Source of the DNA: Annona cherimola
Taxonomy: Eukaryota; Streptophyta; Magnoliopsida; Magnoliales; Annonaceae
Direction: 5' to 3'
Length of the DNA: 64,000 bases
NCBI GenBank assembly: GCA_030490835.1
Contig: CM059971.1
Location: 96,748,595-96,812,594, forward strand
Each line of letters starts with the position of its first letter. Position 1 is the stretch's first letter. The notes below the pieces were generated by a model, which ran no database searches, was not told where the DNA came from, and was given only the letters and a program-made list of their open reading frames with translations. Positions 34,771-46,878 of this stretch are shown here, in pieces. The translations under genes and the position numbers were made by a program.

Positions 34771-37700
34771 TAGTGTTTTGTAAGCGGAGGCAAAAAACCT
34801 TTCTCCAAAAGACAGGAGAGAACATTGGTACTCGGAACGGCCTGACCGTCCATACACAGGCGCATGTCACACGTTTACAGCAACATCCCTCAAAGTTGAT
34901 GAAATACGCTTTCAAAACGCACACCCAAATAGAATGGGTTGGAGACCGTAAATAACATTCGATAAGGCACAGACGGTTAGCCAAGGGATGGCGATGATTC
35001 AACATGCAGTCGATTTTTTTCTTTTACAAATGTTTTTTTAATATGTTTATTCATATATAATTTTTATGAATTAAAAAATTATGTATATTAAAAATTTTAT
35101 TTTACATATATACTATAATTTTTAAAAAATAATTATTGTTTATTCACTCTCAAAAAATATTAAATTTTTTTACAAACTATAAATTTCTAATGGAAGTAAA
35201 TTTTGATAACATAAAACCAAAAATTCTGTCGAAAAAAACCAATAATTTAAATTTGGAAAATTTTTTAAAAGTAAAAACGAAAATTTAAACAGGCATCTTT
35301 CTGTAGCTGACACTATTGGATCATTATCCGTAAGATCATCAAATTAACTATATTCTCGTCCGACTTGAGAGGCTCAGTTTATTACTCACTTACGATGCCC
35401 TGAAATGCTAAAAAAACAGTAATACTAGCATCCCAATCTCAGAAAGGTTAATTGAAGCAATTTGCACTAAATTCTGATCAGTTATGGGCAAAATTAGGAA
35501 TGTAAATGGTTAGTTAAGTCTACTTTGGTAATTAATTGTTAAAAAAATTCCCCCTTTTATATTTCTTTTAACAGAATTTGACATCTCAAAAAAATATCTT
35601 CCTCGAAAAAATATCTATTTTACTTGTTCTATATATTTTAATTATTTTTAGTATAGCTACTTTATCTATTTTATTTTTATTTTCTTTATTCATAATCATT
35701 ATCCATGTTACATTACATTACTCTAATATTTTCTAAAAAAAATTTATTTTTTGTCTATTTTGGCGAAAAGGAAAAAAATGAGCCAAAATTAAGAGTAAAT
35801 AGAACAAAGAAAAATAAATAGGTTATAGAAAATATAAAAAATGATATAGAAAAATGAACGTAGATAGTTAAAATTCAAATTAGATCAAAAGACACATGAA
35901 AATGAGTGAGAATTTTTTTTTACAGAATGTGCGAAAAAAGTAAAATACATTAAAAAAGCGAAAATAAAGAAAAGTTGTAACAATGTACAGACTACAGAGA
36001 GGTTGCGTTTGTTCATCGGGTCTGTTATCTCCGCGCTGGTATAGTGCCAATGCCTCCCTTGACTCGATTCTATCCAACTTGACTAGCCACCAACATGCAT
36101 GCGGGAAGCTTCAGGTGCAACCCAAGCCATGTGAAAAAAACAATGTCATCAGCTGGCTGCCCTTATGGCCCTAGCCAATTCCAACCCTCACTACAACAAA
36201 TTTGATTTTCAATAATTGATGGCATATATTATAGAGCAATTAGTAAAAAGAAATTTAATTCTCAATAATTCATAATATCTTACTTAAATAAATAAATTTT
36301 AATTTTGATTGTAAAAATATTAACATAATCAAGCAAATTTTCTGTTGCGTGTAAAAGCATTACCAAAATTAAGACGACATTTCTTGCTTAGAAAATAATC
36401 ATCACAAGTAAAATTTTCCTCATATATACATCTCTTTTACTAATAAAGACTTTCTTGCTTGCTAATAAGTATTGCAAAAAACTAATTTTTAATAGTGATT
36501 CCACATATATCTATATGCAGCCGTTGCCATTTTCATTGTAGTCGAGAGAAGCACAATGCCACATAATCAATCCTCCTAGTGCCAACAGCGAAAAGACAGC
36601 TCCAAACACAATCAACGGGTTGGATGAATATCACATGTGCAAGTATTGTCACGTGTGGGGGGGCATACAAATGCATGGGAATCATACGTGTAGCGGTGTA
36701 GGCAGAGAGAGGGGCTCTACGTTTTCATTTGGTAATAATGACGGTCGGAAGTCAGGCCCGAAAAAGAGAGAAAGGAAAGAGCCTTTAGAAAGGCTGACAA
36801 GGCAAAGATTCGGGTTTGGGAGAGAGCGAGGGGGGGGCGTGGGTGTGTGGGTGCGAAGCGAGAGGGAGGGGTGAGAGCTTCGCTCAGGTGTCGGACATTT
36901 GCAGGGGAATCCATGTGACCATACACACAAAGGCTACTGCAATCATCTACGATAAAGACTAACTCCCCTTCCCAAGATTAATGTCCTCTTTTGCATTGGT
37001 CCCAACAAAGCTCTTATACATTTGTTCTTCTTTCTTTCTTTCTCTCTTTTTTTTTTTTTTTTTCCCAAATAAAAATGACTCGTCCTCCATTTCCTCATTA
37101 GCTTTTGCCTTGCCTCCCACTTTTTCCTACTCGCTTTCTACCGTTTTCCTGTAGCAGCTTCCTCATCTTCCATGTAGATTCTTGTCCTTCTCTACACGAG
37201 TATCGATTTTTTTTATTTGATTGCATTATTCATGTTACAGCTTTTCCCATACATACATCCTATCATACTCAAATATTTGTGAATCAGAGATGTTCGGGAG
37301 ACTAGCTTTAGCTGCCTTACCACGTGATCACCAGACACCCTCCTTCTAGAGGACGCAGCAAGGCTCCATAATACACCATTTTAAATAATAATCTATTCAA
37401 CTACATCCTATCCCTTGATCTAATTCTACCGTGCATTTTTAAAAAAAAATTATCGATTTTATCTTTATTTTTATAACTAATTGTATGACTGTCTCGACGG
37501 ATGATGATCTATTGCAAAAGAACCTTACGTATGTGGTTAATAGGAATACAGCTCGACCAAGACTAATTAGCATTATAAAAAAGTGGGAGGGACAACTGTG
37601 ACCCACTGAGGTTTCCCTAATACCAAAGTCTAAAAGATAAGATGAGGATTTTAAAGTACTTAATCAAGGGTGCATGTGGGTACGATTTGTAGTTTCTTTT

Positions 37701-38071
37701 ATAATTAAGCTAGCAACTGGAATTTTCCTGAGGTAGAGTGGGGGAATTAGACCGGTTGCTAGGCCTTACATGGCATGTTGGAAATGCTGTTCAGTTGTAG
37801 ATTACGCTTCCATCAAGATTCTGATTTCTGACGATCGATCAAGCAGCCGTATACAAGGACAAGTTCCGCCAGCCCAGCCCAGCCCAGCCAGTGTCAGTGG
37901 GTCCCACGGACGTATTGCTTGGACGTCCCAACCTACAACGGCGGTGCCGCAGCTGGGGCTGTGTAAAAGAAGACTCCGGCCACTCTCACAATTACTGCAC
38001 TAAACAGGAGTATGAGATATTATAGGTTTTCATCTTACAAAAGCAATATTGTCCTAAAAGAGTTTCTTAAA
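34771..38071. other. Intergenic interval, no gene recognised
   Basis: AT-rich sequence at 35010-35300 and a reverse Tourist-like MITE remnant at about 35565-35760 lie in the left half. A CACTA-like inverted element is possible at 36189-36497. Frames around 36620-36930 are G-rich low-complexity translation. A poly-T tract is at about 37048-37064. Confidence 0.5.
36189..36497. mobile_element. Possible CACTA-type MITE
   Basis: The left end CACTACAACAAATTTG is the form expected for CACTA elements. The reverse complement of the right end begins CACTATTAAAAATTAG. Matching beyond CACTA is weak and the 3-bp flanks differ (cct / att). This is a tentative call. Confidence 0.35.
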
Positions 38072-39682
38072 GGTTAATTTCAAATATTGCTATAACATTT
38101 TTCTTTAATTACAAATATACTAACTAAGTTTAAAATCTTTTATATATACTCACTAAATATATCAAAATTTTCGAATATAACTGTAGCGCCCCTTTCGTAG
38201 GCGGTTGGCACTATGATAAACGTTATTGTAATAAATGAAGATTAAAACATTAAAATAAAAATAATAGCAAAATACAATAGACTGGAGTCGCCACTAATCT
38301 TTTTGGGAAGATTAGAACCCAAATATTGCATTGATGGATAAAATACCGGTTTACATAAATAGAGACTGGATTACAGGCAAATCATATGCTATGACACAAT
38401 AAAAATTAAATGGGGCATTTTTGAGAGGACTAGAATATTTGTAGCTAGATTGGAGCTTTGGGTATTTTCTGGATTGCTCAGATGGTGAAGGCGGGATTTT
38501 AACTAGAGGACGAAGGTAGAGATGGAGGGGGAAAGAGGCTGGACAAGGCGGCCACTTCTCTTCCCCTGGCTCCGGTGGGGCCTATTGTTGTTCCAACGTA
38601 TGGAGGAGCTTGGGTTTTTATAGGTGTTTTTGGCCAAAGGGGCTGTTGGCGTGGCGTGTTCTGATTGGCCAGTAGCGTGGGGTTGTGGCATGTGCTAGAT
38701 ATTTGGTTGTCTCCCTTGGTTTTTCCTTTTATCCACTGGTTCTTGCATGTTGGGCATGCTTGGGTTCTCTCTTTTACTTCATCTCCAAGCAATGTTGCTT
38801 GGTGCCCAAGTAATGTTGCTTGGTGCCCAGGCAACGAGCTGGATGGTGAGGATCACCACCGGTTGAGGCTTGATGATGTGGACGCATAGTCGTGTGATGG
38901 TTGATCCGTGTTGAGACGGAGTGAAGAGCACTGCCCACTGGATAGAGTTTATTGCCGAATCTGGCAGGGCTGACGAAGATGATGAGCAGTGTAGCGCATG
39001 CCGTCAGCCTGATGAGCTGCTCCGATCATCTGTCGGATGGCTGTGGGAGGAGATCGCAAAGAGCGGCAATGGGAGGAGCTCCGATCTACAGAAGCTTGTG
39101 TGCGCAAGCCATGCTTGACAATCTTGACCGTTGATCACTACATGCTAACTATTCAATAATTTTGTAGTTAGCCTAATGATGCACCTTTAATTGCGAATTA
39201 ATCAAAACTATGCATATAATTTCAAATGGTATCATTTCATAAAATGGGCATAAAATTAATTAAGATGACCCAAAAATAGCTCAAAAACGGGGTGTCTACA
39301 ATAACAAAAATCAAACATTCCATTAGTTAAGTCCAATTTTGAGTTGGTAAATGATCATATTATCTCTAAATGAAAATGATATATTTCATTCATTTCATTT
39401 TGTAACCTTCATTGTCATATGATGCAGGTGGAGTTTTAGCGATTTCCTTATAAGAAATTTAATTTGCTCATAAATCTATGAAGAGATTTTCCATGTGGAT
39501 TTGATTTTTATGTGGTTATTTTCATCATTTTGAGTTAATATTAACAACCATCGTATAAACCTTCTAACTTTGGATATGTTTAAAATTAATGGTATACTTA
39601 GTAGGTGTATATAAAATATTTTAAACTTCATGGGTATATTTATAACTAAGAAAAAATATTGTAAGTATATTTGAAATTAGCT
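38072..39682. mobile_element. Mutator-like inverted-repeat relic split by a solo LTR
   Basis: The left arm (from 38072, GGTTAATTTCAAATATTGC) and the reverse complement of the right arm (from 39682, GCTAATTTCAAATATACTT) align for about 70 bp, including an 'aactaagtttaaaat'-type phrase. The termini resemble those of the element at 58648-60312 (GGGTTAATTTCAAATATACC). The solo LTR at 38182-39300 sits inside. Without the LTR the relic is about 0.49 kb. No coding sequence remains and the TSD is not clear. Confidence 0.6.
38182..39300 (+). mobile_element. Solo LTR, 1119 bp, with perfect 5-bp TSD
   Basis: It starts TGTAGCGCCCCTTTCGTAGG and ends CGGGGTGTCTACA, with short TGTAG..CTACA inverted ends. 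The pentamer ATAAC flanks it on both sides (38177-38181, 39301-39305). No PBS, PPT or coding domain adjoins it, so it is a solo LTR left by recombination between two LTRs. A TATA-like 'gtttttataggtg' lies at about 38613. The frames inside (for example 38499-38834 minus, with a GHQATLL repeat from a 'caagcaatgttgcttggtgcc' duplication) are not genes. A second, reverse-oriented copy is at 19787-21212. Confidence 0.9.
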
Positions 39683-39997
39683 CATTTATTAATAAAGTAT
39701 GGTATGAGTAAAAACAAAGAGAGTAGAAAAACTGCAAATATAAATAATGATAAAAACTTAAAAGTATTACGTGATCGCCAGACGCAATTGGAGTACCACA
39801 TCAATTTTATTTCAAAAAGATACAAAGGAATTGGTAATAAACGCTCTCTCTAATTTATATCCTTTCTGTTTTGTTAAAAATGTCAAATAGACTTCTTCTA
39901 ATATTTTTATAGCTAATATTTAGTCCTCATTCTCAATGCTCAAATTCAATTCTTAAGTCCCATCTCATGTTATGATTAAAAGCAGTGGATTATTTTT
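39683..39997. other. Short interval, nothing recognised
   Basis: AT-rich sequence without coding features or a clear repeat. Confidence 0.5.
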
Positions 39998-40271
39998 TAC
40001 TACAACAAAATTTATTATAAATGACTATCTTTTTGCAGTCAAATTTTAAGTTAATTGGTTGCATCTTGTAGCAAATGCAGCTAGGTGTTATATTGATTGC
40101 AGCTAAAATTTTATTCCTATTTGCAGCTAAAATTTTATCAGTCATATTTAAATATTTTTTATTCAAAAGCAACTAAATATTGATAATTAAATAATCGATT
40201 GTGTCCAAAATGTATCTAAGGTATTACATGCTACTAAAAATCAGCTATCTGCGACGAACTTTGTTGTGGTG
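39998..40271. mobile_element. CACTA-like MITE
   Basis: The left end ACTACAACAAAATTTATT and the reverse complement of the right end, CACCACAACAAAGTTCGTC, share the C(A)CTACAACAAA form of CACTA termini. The interior has repeated 'gcagctaaaattttat' phrases. The flanking triplets do not match. Non-coding. Confidence 0.5.
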
Positions 40272-43200
40272 TTCATATAATTTTTTAATTCCAACTAAAA
40301 CAGACTTGGACCCATGTGATCGGCCCAATTTTAGTAAGACAGAAACTATATATTGAGTGGAATTTCTCTGTGTCAGTTTTCGAGGGGGGACAAAAAAAAA
40401 TATTTTTTTTTTATTTTCCAAATACCGACCTTTCGATCTCAATTGCAACATTTGTCTCTTTTCTTGTTTGTTTCTTTCGTGAAAATTGAAAGGCATAAAG
40501 TAGCAGGCTCGCAGCGTTATATTGAAATCTGGAAATTACATAAGAATTATCCATCAAAACAAAAAAAAAAAAAAAAAAAGAAGAAGAAGAAGAAGAAGAA
40601 GAGGAAATTACATAAGAATCCAAACCGAATCTTCATGATCGAACAGGACAGAATTTTAAATAGCATACTCATATATTTTCGACCAATTCTAATTTTTGTA
40701 ATTTACCCTAGTCTTTTTAGGGACCTAGAATTCCACCGGATCAGTCATTTCCCACGCCCACCAATATCAAGCCAAATGTGGCACGTGACAAGATTATCGA
40801 TTTATTTCCTGGCAATGTCGTCAAGTCGGGCTTTTGGAGTCTGATGGGTAGGAAATGATTTGGCAGGTGTAGGCTAGAGAGCTGATCGGTCAGTACTGAA
40901 TTGCATGCATGGCTGTGCAGCTACTAGTGAGGATTTTTGGAGCATTAATTAGCCCACAAAACCACGGCGCTTTTGTCCTCAACAGACACCTCTACGAAAG
41001 CCTGACGATTCCAGGAACAGCGAACCATGCTCCCTTGGCAATTGGCACTTGGCAGACGAAAGGTGGGGATACCCACCCACATGATCGACGTTTACCTTTG
41101 TCCATAGACCACCAACTTACAGCCAATTTGTCCATATTCGTGGGCCATCTCAGACAATGAGAACAATAATGGAACAGCATACATACCCTAAGATGCATGT
41201 GTGCCAAGGAGGTTGCATCCATGTCCAATCATATCAATTGAATTGATGAGTAGGTCCAAGCAACATGAACACACAGCAGCATGCACAATATTTCCTGTAC
41301 AACACCGGGAACTGCAGCCCTCTTTTTGGGATTTCTAATATTGTTTAATTTGTGGCCCCATTTACATGCACCTAATCCCACTCTCTAATGTACACAAAGG
41401 TCTGAAATGGATATATATATATATATATATAACAATTGTATGAGTAGATTTATTTTTATATTTTTATGCCATAAAATCAATCGTGGGTATCTATACCACG
41501 CAAATGAGCACACTATATGCACATCATCGTTATTTCTTGCACGCTATAAATCATCGTTCCTTTTCTTCTTGTTATTTATTGCTTGTGTAAAAAAATATTT
41601 GATCAATTGGAAGTGTAAAGTGTGCTTGAGACATATTTCGTGAAGTATATACGAACAGTGGTGTAAAAAATAATGGCATTTGACGTAGTTAGACGCAGGA
41701 AATAATTAAGTATCCTTCATTCATTGCAAGGAATATTTGTTGGATCACGACTGTAAAAAGAAGGACATGCGCGCATGGTAGCCATCGGCTCATTTGCTGC
41801 AGCTGTATGGGCACGTTCTGGTGTATGTAAACGCTTTTCTGTTTGCATGCATATGCAAGGAGCCAAGGACTGACATAGAATAATTTTTTTGTTGTAACAA
41901 CGGCCTTGAAATATTTGTGATTGCAACAGGCGATATACAGGAGGTGGAATTAATTGGATGGTTTGCAAGATATTCTGTGGGTGGCTTGTATCTCTGTTTG
42001 CATTCTTCTATATGTTAGACCCAGAGAGAGACATAAGTTCCCCACACATTACATCAATAGACCGTCAGCTTTAGGCACTTCCCACACGTGACTCGCTTTT
42101 TCGCATAGGTGGCAAAGTTCACAAGATTAGCCAATCATCATGTACGTTCTAACTTTTGTAGGCCGTGCTTACTTCGTGAAAGTTACAAAAAGATCCATCC
42201 ATTTCGTTGGTTGAATTAATTAAGGAAAGAGAATCGCAGCAGCCCATTTTTAGCTATATATCCGGACTCTACACACACACACAGAGGAATATACTAAAGT
42301 GCAGCTGCAACCTGCTTAAAATGGGCCCCATATTGATGTTAAAGTTTGGGCCTATAAGAGATTTGTATTAACATAGTCTTTTATATCTTGATGAAAATTA
42401 TAATCTTAAACATAATAGATGGATTAGATTTCTTATAAACATCAAGATAAATCAAAAACGGTTTTACCATAGAAGGCTTCTACAAGTCAAGTGTTCTCAT
42501 AAGTATTTCGTATATAAATAAAGATGAATTCTTCTGTGCCATCGGTTGTATTTTACAACCACTTGATTTTTGTATACTAAGTGTGCGTTTAGAAAATGAT
42601 AAAATTTTTGGATAGAAAATTTTTAGCGTAAATTTTTTAATAGAAGAACATGATGTGATATTATGATGATAATAATAATAATAATAATGAGTAAAGAAAA
42701 TACAGCTAAAATGGATAGGCAAGTTATATGAGCAGTTCTATAGAAGTGATTGAAAAAAAAAGTAGTTGTATATGAAAATGTTAAGAAATAATAAAAATTA
42801 TGAGAATTCTAGAGAGTGCAAAAAAATTATTTGCAAAGTTTTTTGTCTAGCTAACATGCCAAAAATCCATTTATTATATTTAAATTAATTTATCTAGCAT
42901 ATACAAAAAATTAGATGAATTGAATCAAATGAAGTATAAATGGAAAAGGAGGCTTTGGATAGTTCAAAACTTGCTAAAAAAAAACCTTGGGGAAGACGAT
43001 TTCCTTTTATATATAAAATGGAGCAAAAGTGGGACATTGACAATAACTCAAGAAAAGGAAGTTCCAGGGTTCTTGTGTTGGAGAGTAATCAACAAAAAAA
43101 TTATTTGATGTCTTTTTTGCTTCTTGGGGTTGAGAGGAGGAGCGAAGGATATCCTTGCACATGAAAAATAATTTAAAATTTTATTTTTAAATTTTTTTTA

Positions 43201-43584
43201 AAAGTATATACAAGACAAAATTGAGTATAATATAAATCATTTATTACAATTAATTTTTTCTTCCTAATTAAGTACATGATAATTAAAATATTTAATCGAT
43301 TAGATTTATCAAAATTATATAGATAAACCTAACTAGCTTGTGTGAGTTGCATAGAAACCCAACTCATGTATTTATACTACAACACTTTGACACTTTGAGC
43401 TTCATTGCCTCTGCTTTTATATCCTTCTTTTTCTTTTTTTGTACAAATGTGTATGCTCCTTAGATCTTTCACCTTTATCTATGTTTAATAGGTTTTCAAA
43501 AATCAAAATCAAAATATTAAATTTTTTTAATTGTAAAAATTCATGAAATTTTAGGTAGGGTATAAAATGGTAATCTGCATACAT
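40272..43584. other. Intergenic interval, no gene recognised
   Basis: It holds an A-tract plus (GAA)n compound repeat at about 40559-40601, an (AT)n run at about 41410-41430, and a reverse- or plus-oriented degenerate Tourist-like MITE at about 42588-42853 ('gtgcgtttagaaaatgataa' start, 'ctaacatgcc' end). Frames at 40353-40844, 40909-41160 and 42920-43164 match no family I know. Confidence 0.5.
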
Positions 43585-43990
43585 ACCCAAATAGTTTGAT
43601 TTCAATCGTGAATATACTTATATAGTTTTAGAAATCGCAAATAAATCCATATAGTTTAATCATAATTGCAAATATATTCATATTATTATGATATCGTTAT
43701 TGCATTGTCATTACATGAATATATTTACGAAGATATGCAAACTATATGAGTATATTTGCAAAAGTTAAATATTCTTACCTAATTTTTGAAATTGCAAATA
43801 TACCAACATAATTTGTACATATTTGCAAATATACTTATGTTGTGATGTAACAATAATGAAGTCTAGCCATGTAAGTATGTTTGCAATTATAGTCAAACTA
43901 TATAAAGATAATTTGTAATTTTTGAAACAATATAAATATATTTGCATTATAGTAAAAAATAAGTGTATTTGCGAATCACGAATCACCCAA
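43585..43990. mobile_element. Fold-back element, same family as 1-410
   Basis: Left and right halves are inverted repeats of roughly 170 bp, built of 'gcaaatatac' and 'tagtttaatcataattgca' phrases. The same order of phrases occurs at the window start. Non-coding. Confidence 0.6.
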
Positions 43991-45780
43991 AAGAAACTTT
44001 AAAATGAGTAAATGAGTGCGCCGGCCAAACGCCGCTCGAGATTCAATGCCCGGCACCAAGCACATATTCATGGCTAGGACGCGGAAACTCCAATTGATCA
44101 GTCGATATGCGTGCGGATTCTGGGACTTCGGCTGATCAACAAAAAGGCCCACGTGTAAGTTACCTGCTCAAGAATTCAATAAAAAATTGAACGAGTGGCA
44201 TTCTTTCCCAATATTCCAACAATCAACTAAATAATTAAAGAAAGTCACATGCATGCATGGCCTTTGCGTACGGCACAAAAATGTTCCATATGCAACATGT
44301 GGACCCAAATTCCTGCAATCTAGACCACTGCATCTAACATTTTTTCCCCAGAGATTCCCAGATTGACTGCTCTGAAAGACCGATGCTGGGGCCTTTTTTC
44401 CTCTCAATTTCCGCGACTTTCTTTTGATCCCTTATCCAACGATCTGAGAATGCCGACACATTATGATAAAACAGGTCTTGGGACCGTAGATCTATCTAGC
44501 TGGCACGCAGCCAACGGTCTGGATTGGCAAACTACTACTCCATAACTGGAAGCCGAGGCACAGCGTGAGTGTCACGTGTGAGTTCCTGTAGGTGCGTGCG
44601 GGCATGGGGATGCATGCCATGAGAATAGGGTCGAACAATCGCCCTCACGTTCCGACAAAGGCGTTACTATAACCACGTCATCTATCATGTATCGTCTTTC
44701 TAGGAACATGTGCCGGAAGAGTCTACGAGAGATGCATGAACCTTGCGCTGCCGTCCGCTAAACCACTCATTTTCAAGTAGACCCTGACTCGATCCGCCAA
44801 GAGCAGCTGCCTATGTACTCGACCTGTCTGCCTGCCGCAGCGAGGCATCATACTAATTACAGAGGGTACGTTATATTTTCCTTCCATTTCTTTTGCTTTT
44901 TTAATAAACATACATTAATTTTTAGAATCTTTTTTTTTTTTAAAAAAAAAAAAAAATTAGAATCTTTTCGCAAGTGCTTTTCAGTGTAGAATATTTCATA
45001 AATCACCCATCATATCATAAGTCAGAGCTGTGCGACGCTGAGGCAATTTTTGAAAATTGAAATACGTCCGAAAAGGTTGGCTCCCACGACAAAATTAACA
45101 TTTTGCAAAATATTTTTAGTAATATCTATCATAAAAGACATTAATTAACTATATAAGTAGTTACCATCATGCAAACTGGGTGGCCACATATGTAGCCTCA
45201 TATAGTGGTGATGTGAGTTCCATCCTTCCTCGGTAGATTTGATTGCAGCAGTTTGTTATCTTCCTTGTTGGTAAAATGGGAGCTTGTTGTCTTTCATGTA
45301 AATAAATAAGAGCTCATCATCATCTTTTGTGTAAATTATTGAACTTGATTGTTAAATAAGATGAAACGTAATTTATACATTCAACCAAAAAAATAGTTAC
45401 TGTCATTAAAAATTAATTTCTAATGACAACAATGTAACATATGTTTTTTGAAAGTAACTTTCTGGTCACAAGACAAAAATTACAATTTAACTTATAATGA
45501 CTCAGCTATGGTCGAAATTTAATGGCATAAAAAGTTTATTTTTCTTTTAATGCTAATTCCACCATGAATTCATTTATAATTAGTGGTTCTTCATATAATT
45601 ATGATAAAATTACATGAGAAAATCAGCAACTTACACAAAACTTACCATGCACTTTTCTCAATACTTTTTATCAGTGTATTTTACATCACATTTCAATTTA
45701 TAATACAAGTAAGCTTCAAGATCTTTATGTTTTTTTGCTTAATTTTATATTACAATGAAGTTCAAATATCCTTATAAATT
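43991..45780. other. Intergenic interval, no gene recognised
   Basis: A less AT-rich patch at about 44000-44880 has no long frame with coding character (the longest are about 60-80 codons). The remainder is AT-rich with a poly-T/poly-A junction at about 44930-44955. Confidence 0.5.
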
Positions 45781-45781
45781 A

Positions 45782-46878
45782 TTTTTTTTAAACTATTAAC
45801 CAAGAGAGAATACACGTTCTCCGACCAAAAGACCATTGCTCCCATTAGGGGTGCAACTTGGGCCGGGTTCGGCCCGAACCCGGCCCACCGAACCCGAAAA
45901 ACTGCAGTGTTGAAACTCTGATATTTTCAACCCGAATTCGATTTTTGAGCCCGAAACCGAGCCCGAATTCAAATAGGTCTCGGTTTCGGGTTCAGGCAAG
46001 CCCGAACCCGAATTTGCATTTATATAAAATATATAATTTATATTATAATAATAACATATTATAATAATAACATATTACTCATGGATGGATGATGGACAAC
46101 AGGAGTACGGCATGGCAGGCATGGACAGCTCATCGCCGAGACAATCTAACGTTTTAAGTGATTTCAACAAAATACTTATTCCTAATTTACATTACGATAC
46201 AGGTCCAACAGTTTTTTTTAAAAAAATTACTCTTCACGCATTTTCTACTAAAGCCTTTTGACCAATGAAATCCTGTGATACTAAATATTAAATTTTTTTG
46301 AGATCTTTTTTTCCAACGGGAAAATTTATGAAAACTTTAAAATTATAGTTGTAAAATAAGCTTAAAACAATAGAGGAGTAAAAAAATACAATTAATGATT
46401 AATAATACAATTTTATTGACAACGTTTACACATAATCCATATTTTACTTGATACAAAGAGAATGCTCAAAACAGGTTTCTTTCTTTCTACTCTTAAACGG
46501 TATTTGAATTTTTCTTAATTTCATACAATAGATTATTTTTTAAACTTTTTTATATAATAGATTTGTGATAAAAAATTAAATATAAGATGAGTAATAAAGA
46601 CATATTAATAGAAAATGTCAACCCGAAACTCAACCCGAGCCCGAATTTCAAAAATAGGGTTAGGGTTGAGGTTTACAAATAGGGTTAGGGTTGAAGTTTT
46701 ACAAATAGAGTTAGGGTTAGAGTTGAGGTGAACCCGAGTTTCATGAGCCCGAGTTGCACCCCTAGCTCCCATCACACAAGACGAAAGAAAGACCATCGCT
46801 CCCACAAGATTTGATTTCGTGACTTCAACGACACCCACCAGCATTATTAACACCAAGGCGACGCCGAGGTGGCACTTT
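45782..46878 (-). mobile_element. SINE interrupted by a hAT element
   Basis: Read on minus and skipping the hAT insert, the parts 46878-46765 and 45845 to about 45782 join into a sequence of about 170 bp. It starts GCCACCTCGGCGTCGCCTTG, close to the 5' end of the SINE at 13273-13516 (GCCACCGAGGTCGTGCCTCA). It carries a weak B-box-like AATCAAATCTTG and ends in an A-rich tail. Its own TSD was not found. Confidence 0.55.
45846..46764. mobile_element. Non-autonomous hAT element, 919 bp, with perfect 8-bp TSD
   Basis: The termini are TAGGGGTGCAACTTGGG and, as the reverse complement of the right end, TAGGGGTGCAACTCGGG. Both sides are flanked by GCTCCCAT (45838-45845, 46765-46772). TAG..CTA ends with an 8-bp TSD are diagnostic of hAT. 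Subterminal regions are packed with AACCCG/CGGGTT repeats in both orientations, the usual transposase-binding layout. The right side also has several GGGTTAGGGTT stretches. No transposase frame is present. Confidence 0.9.

Noticed and set aside
38499..38834. 111-codon minus-strand frame with GHQATLLGHQATLLG repeat
   Set aside because: It is internal to the solo LTR; the peptide repeat comes from a short duplication in the LTR.
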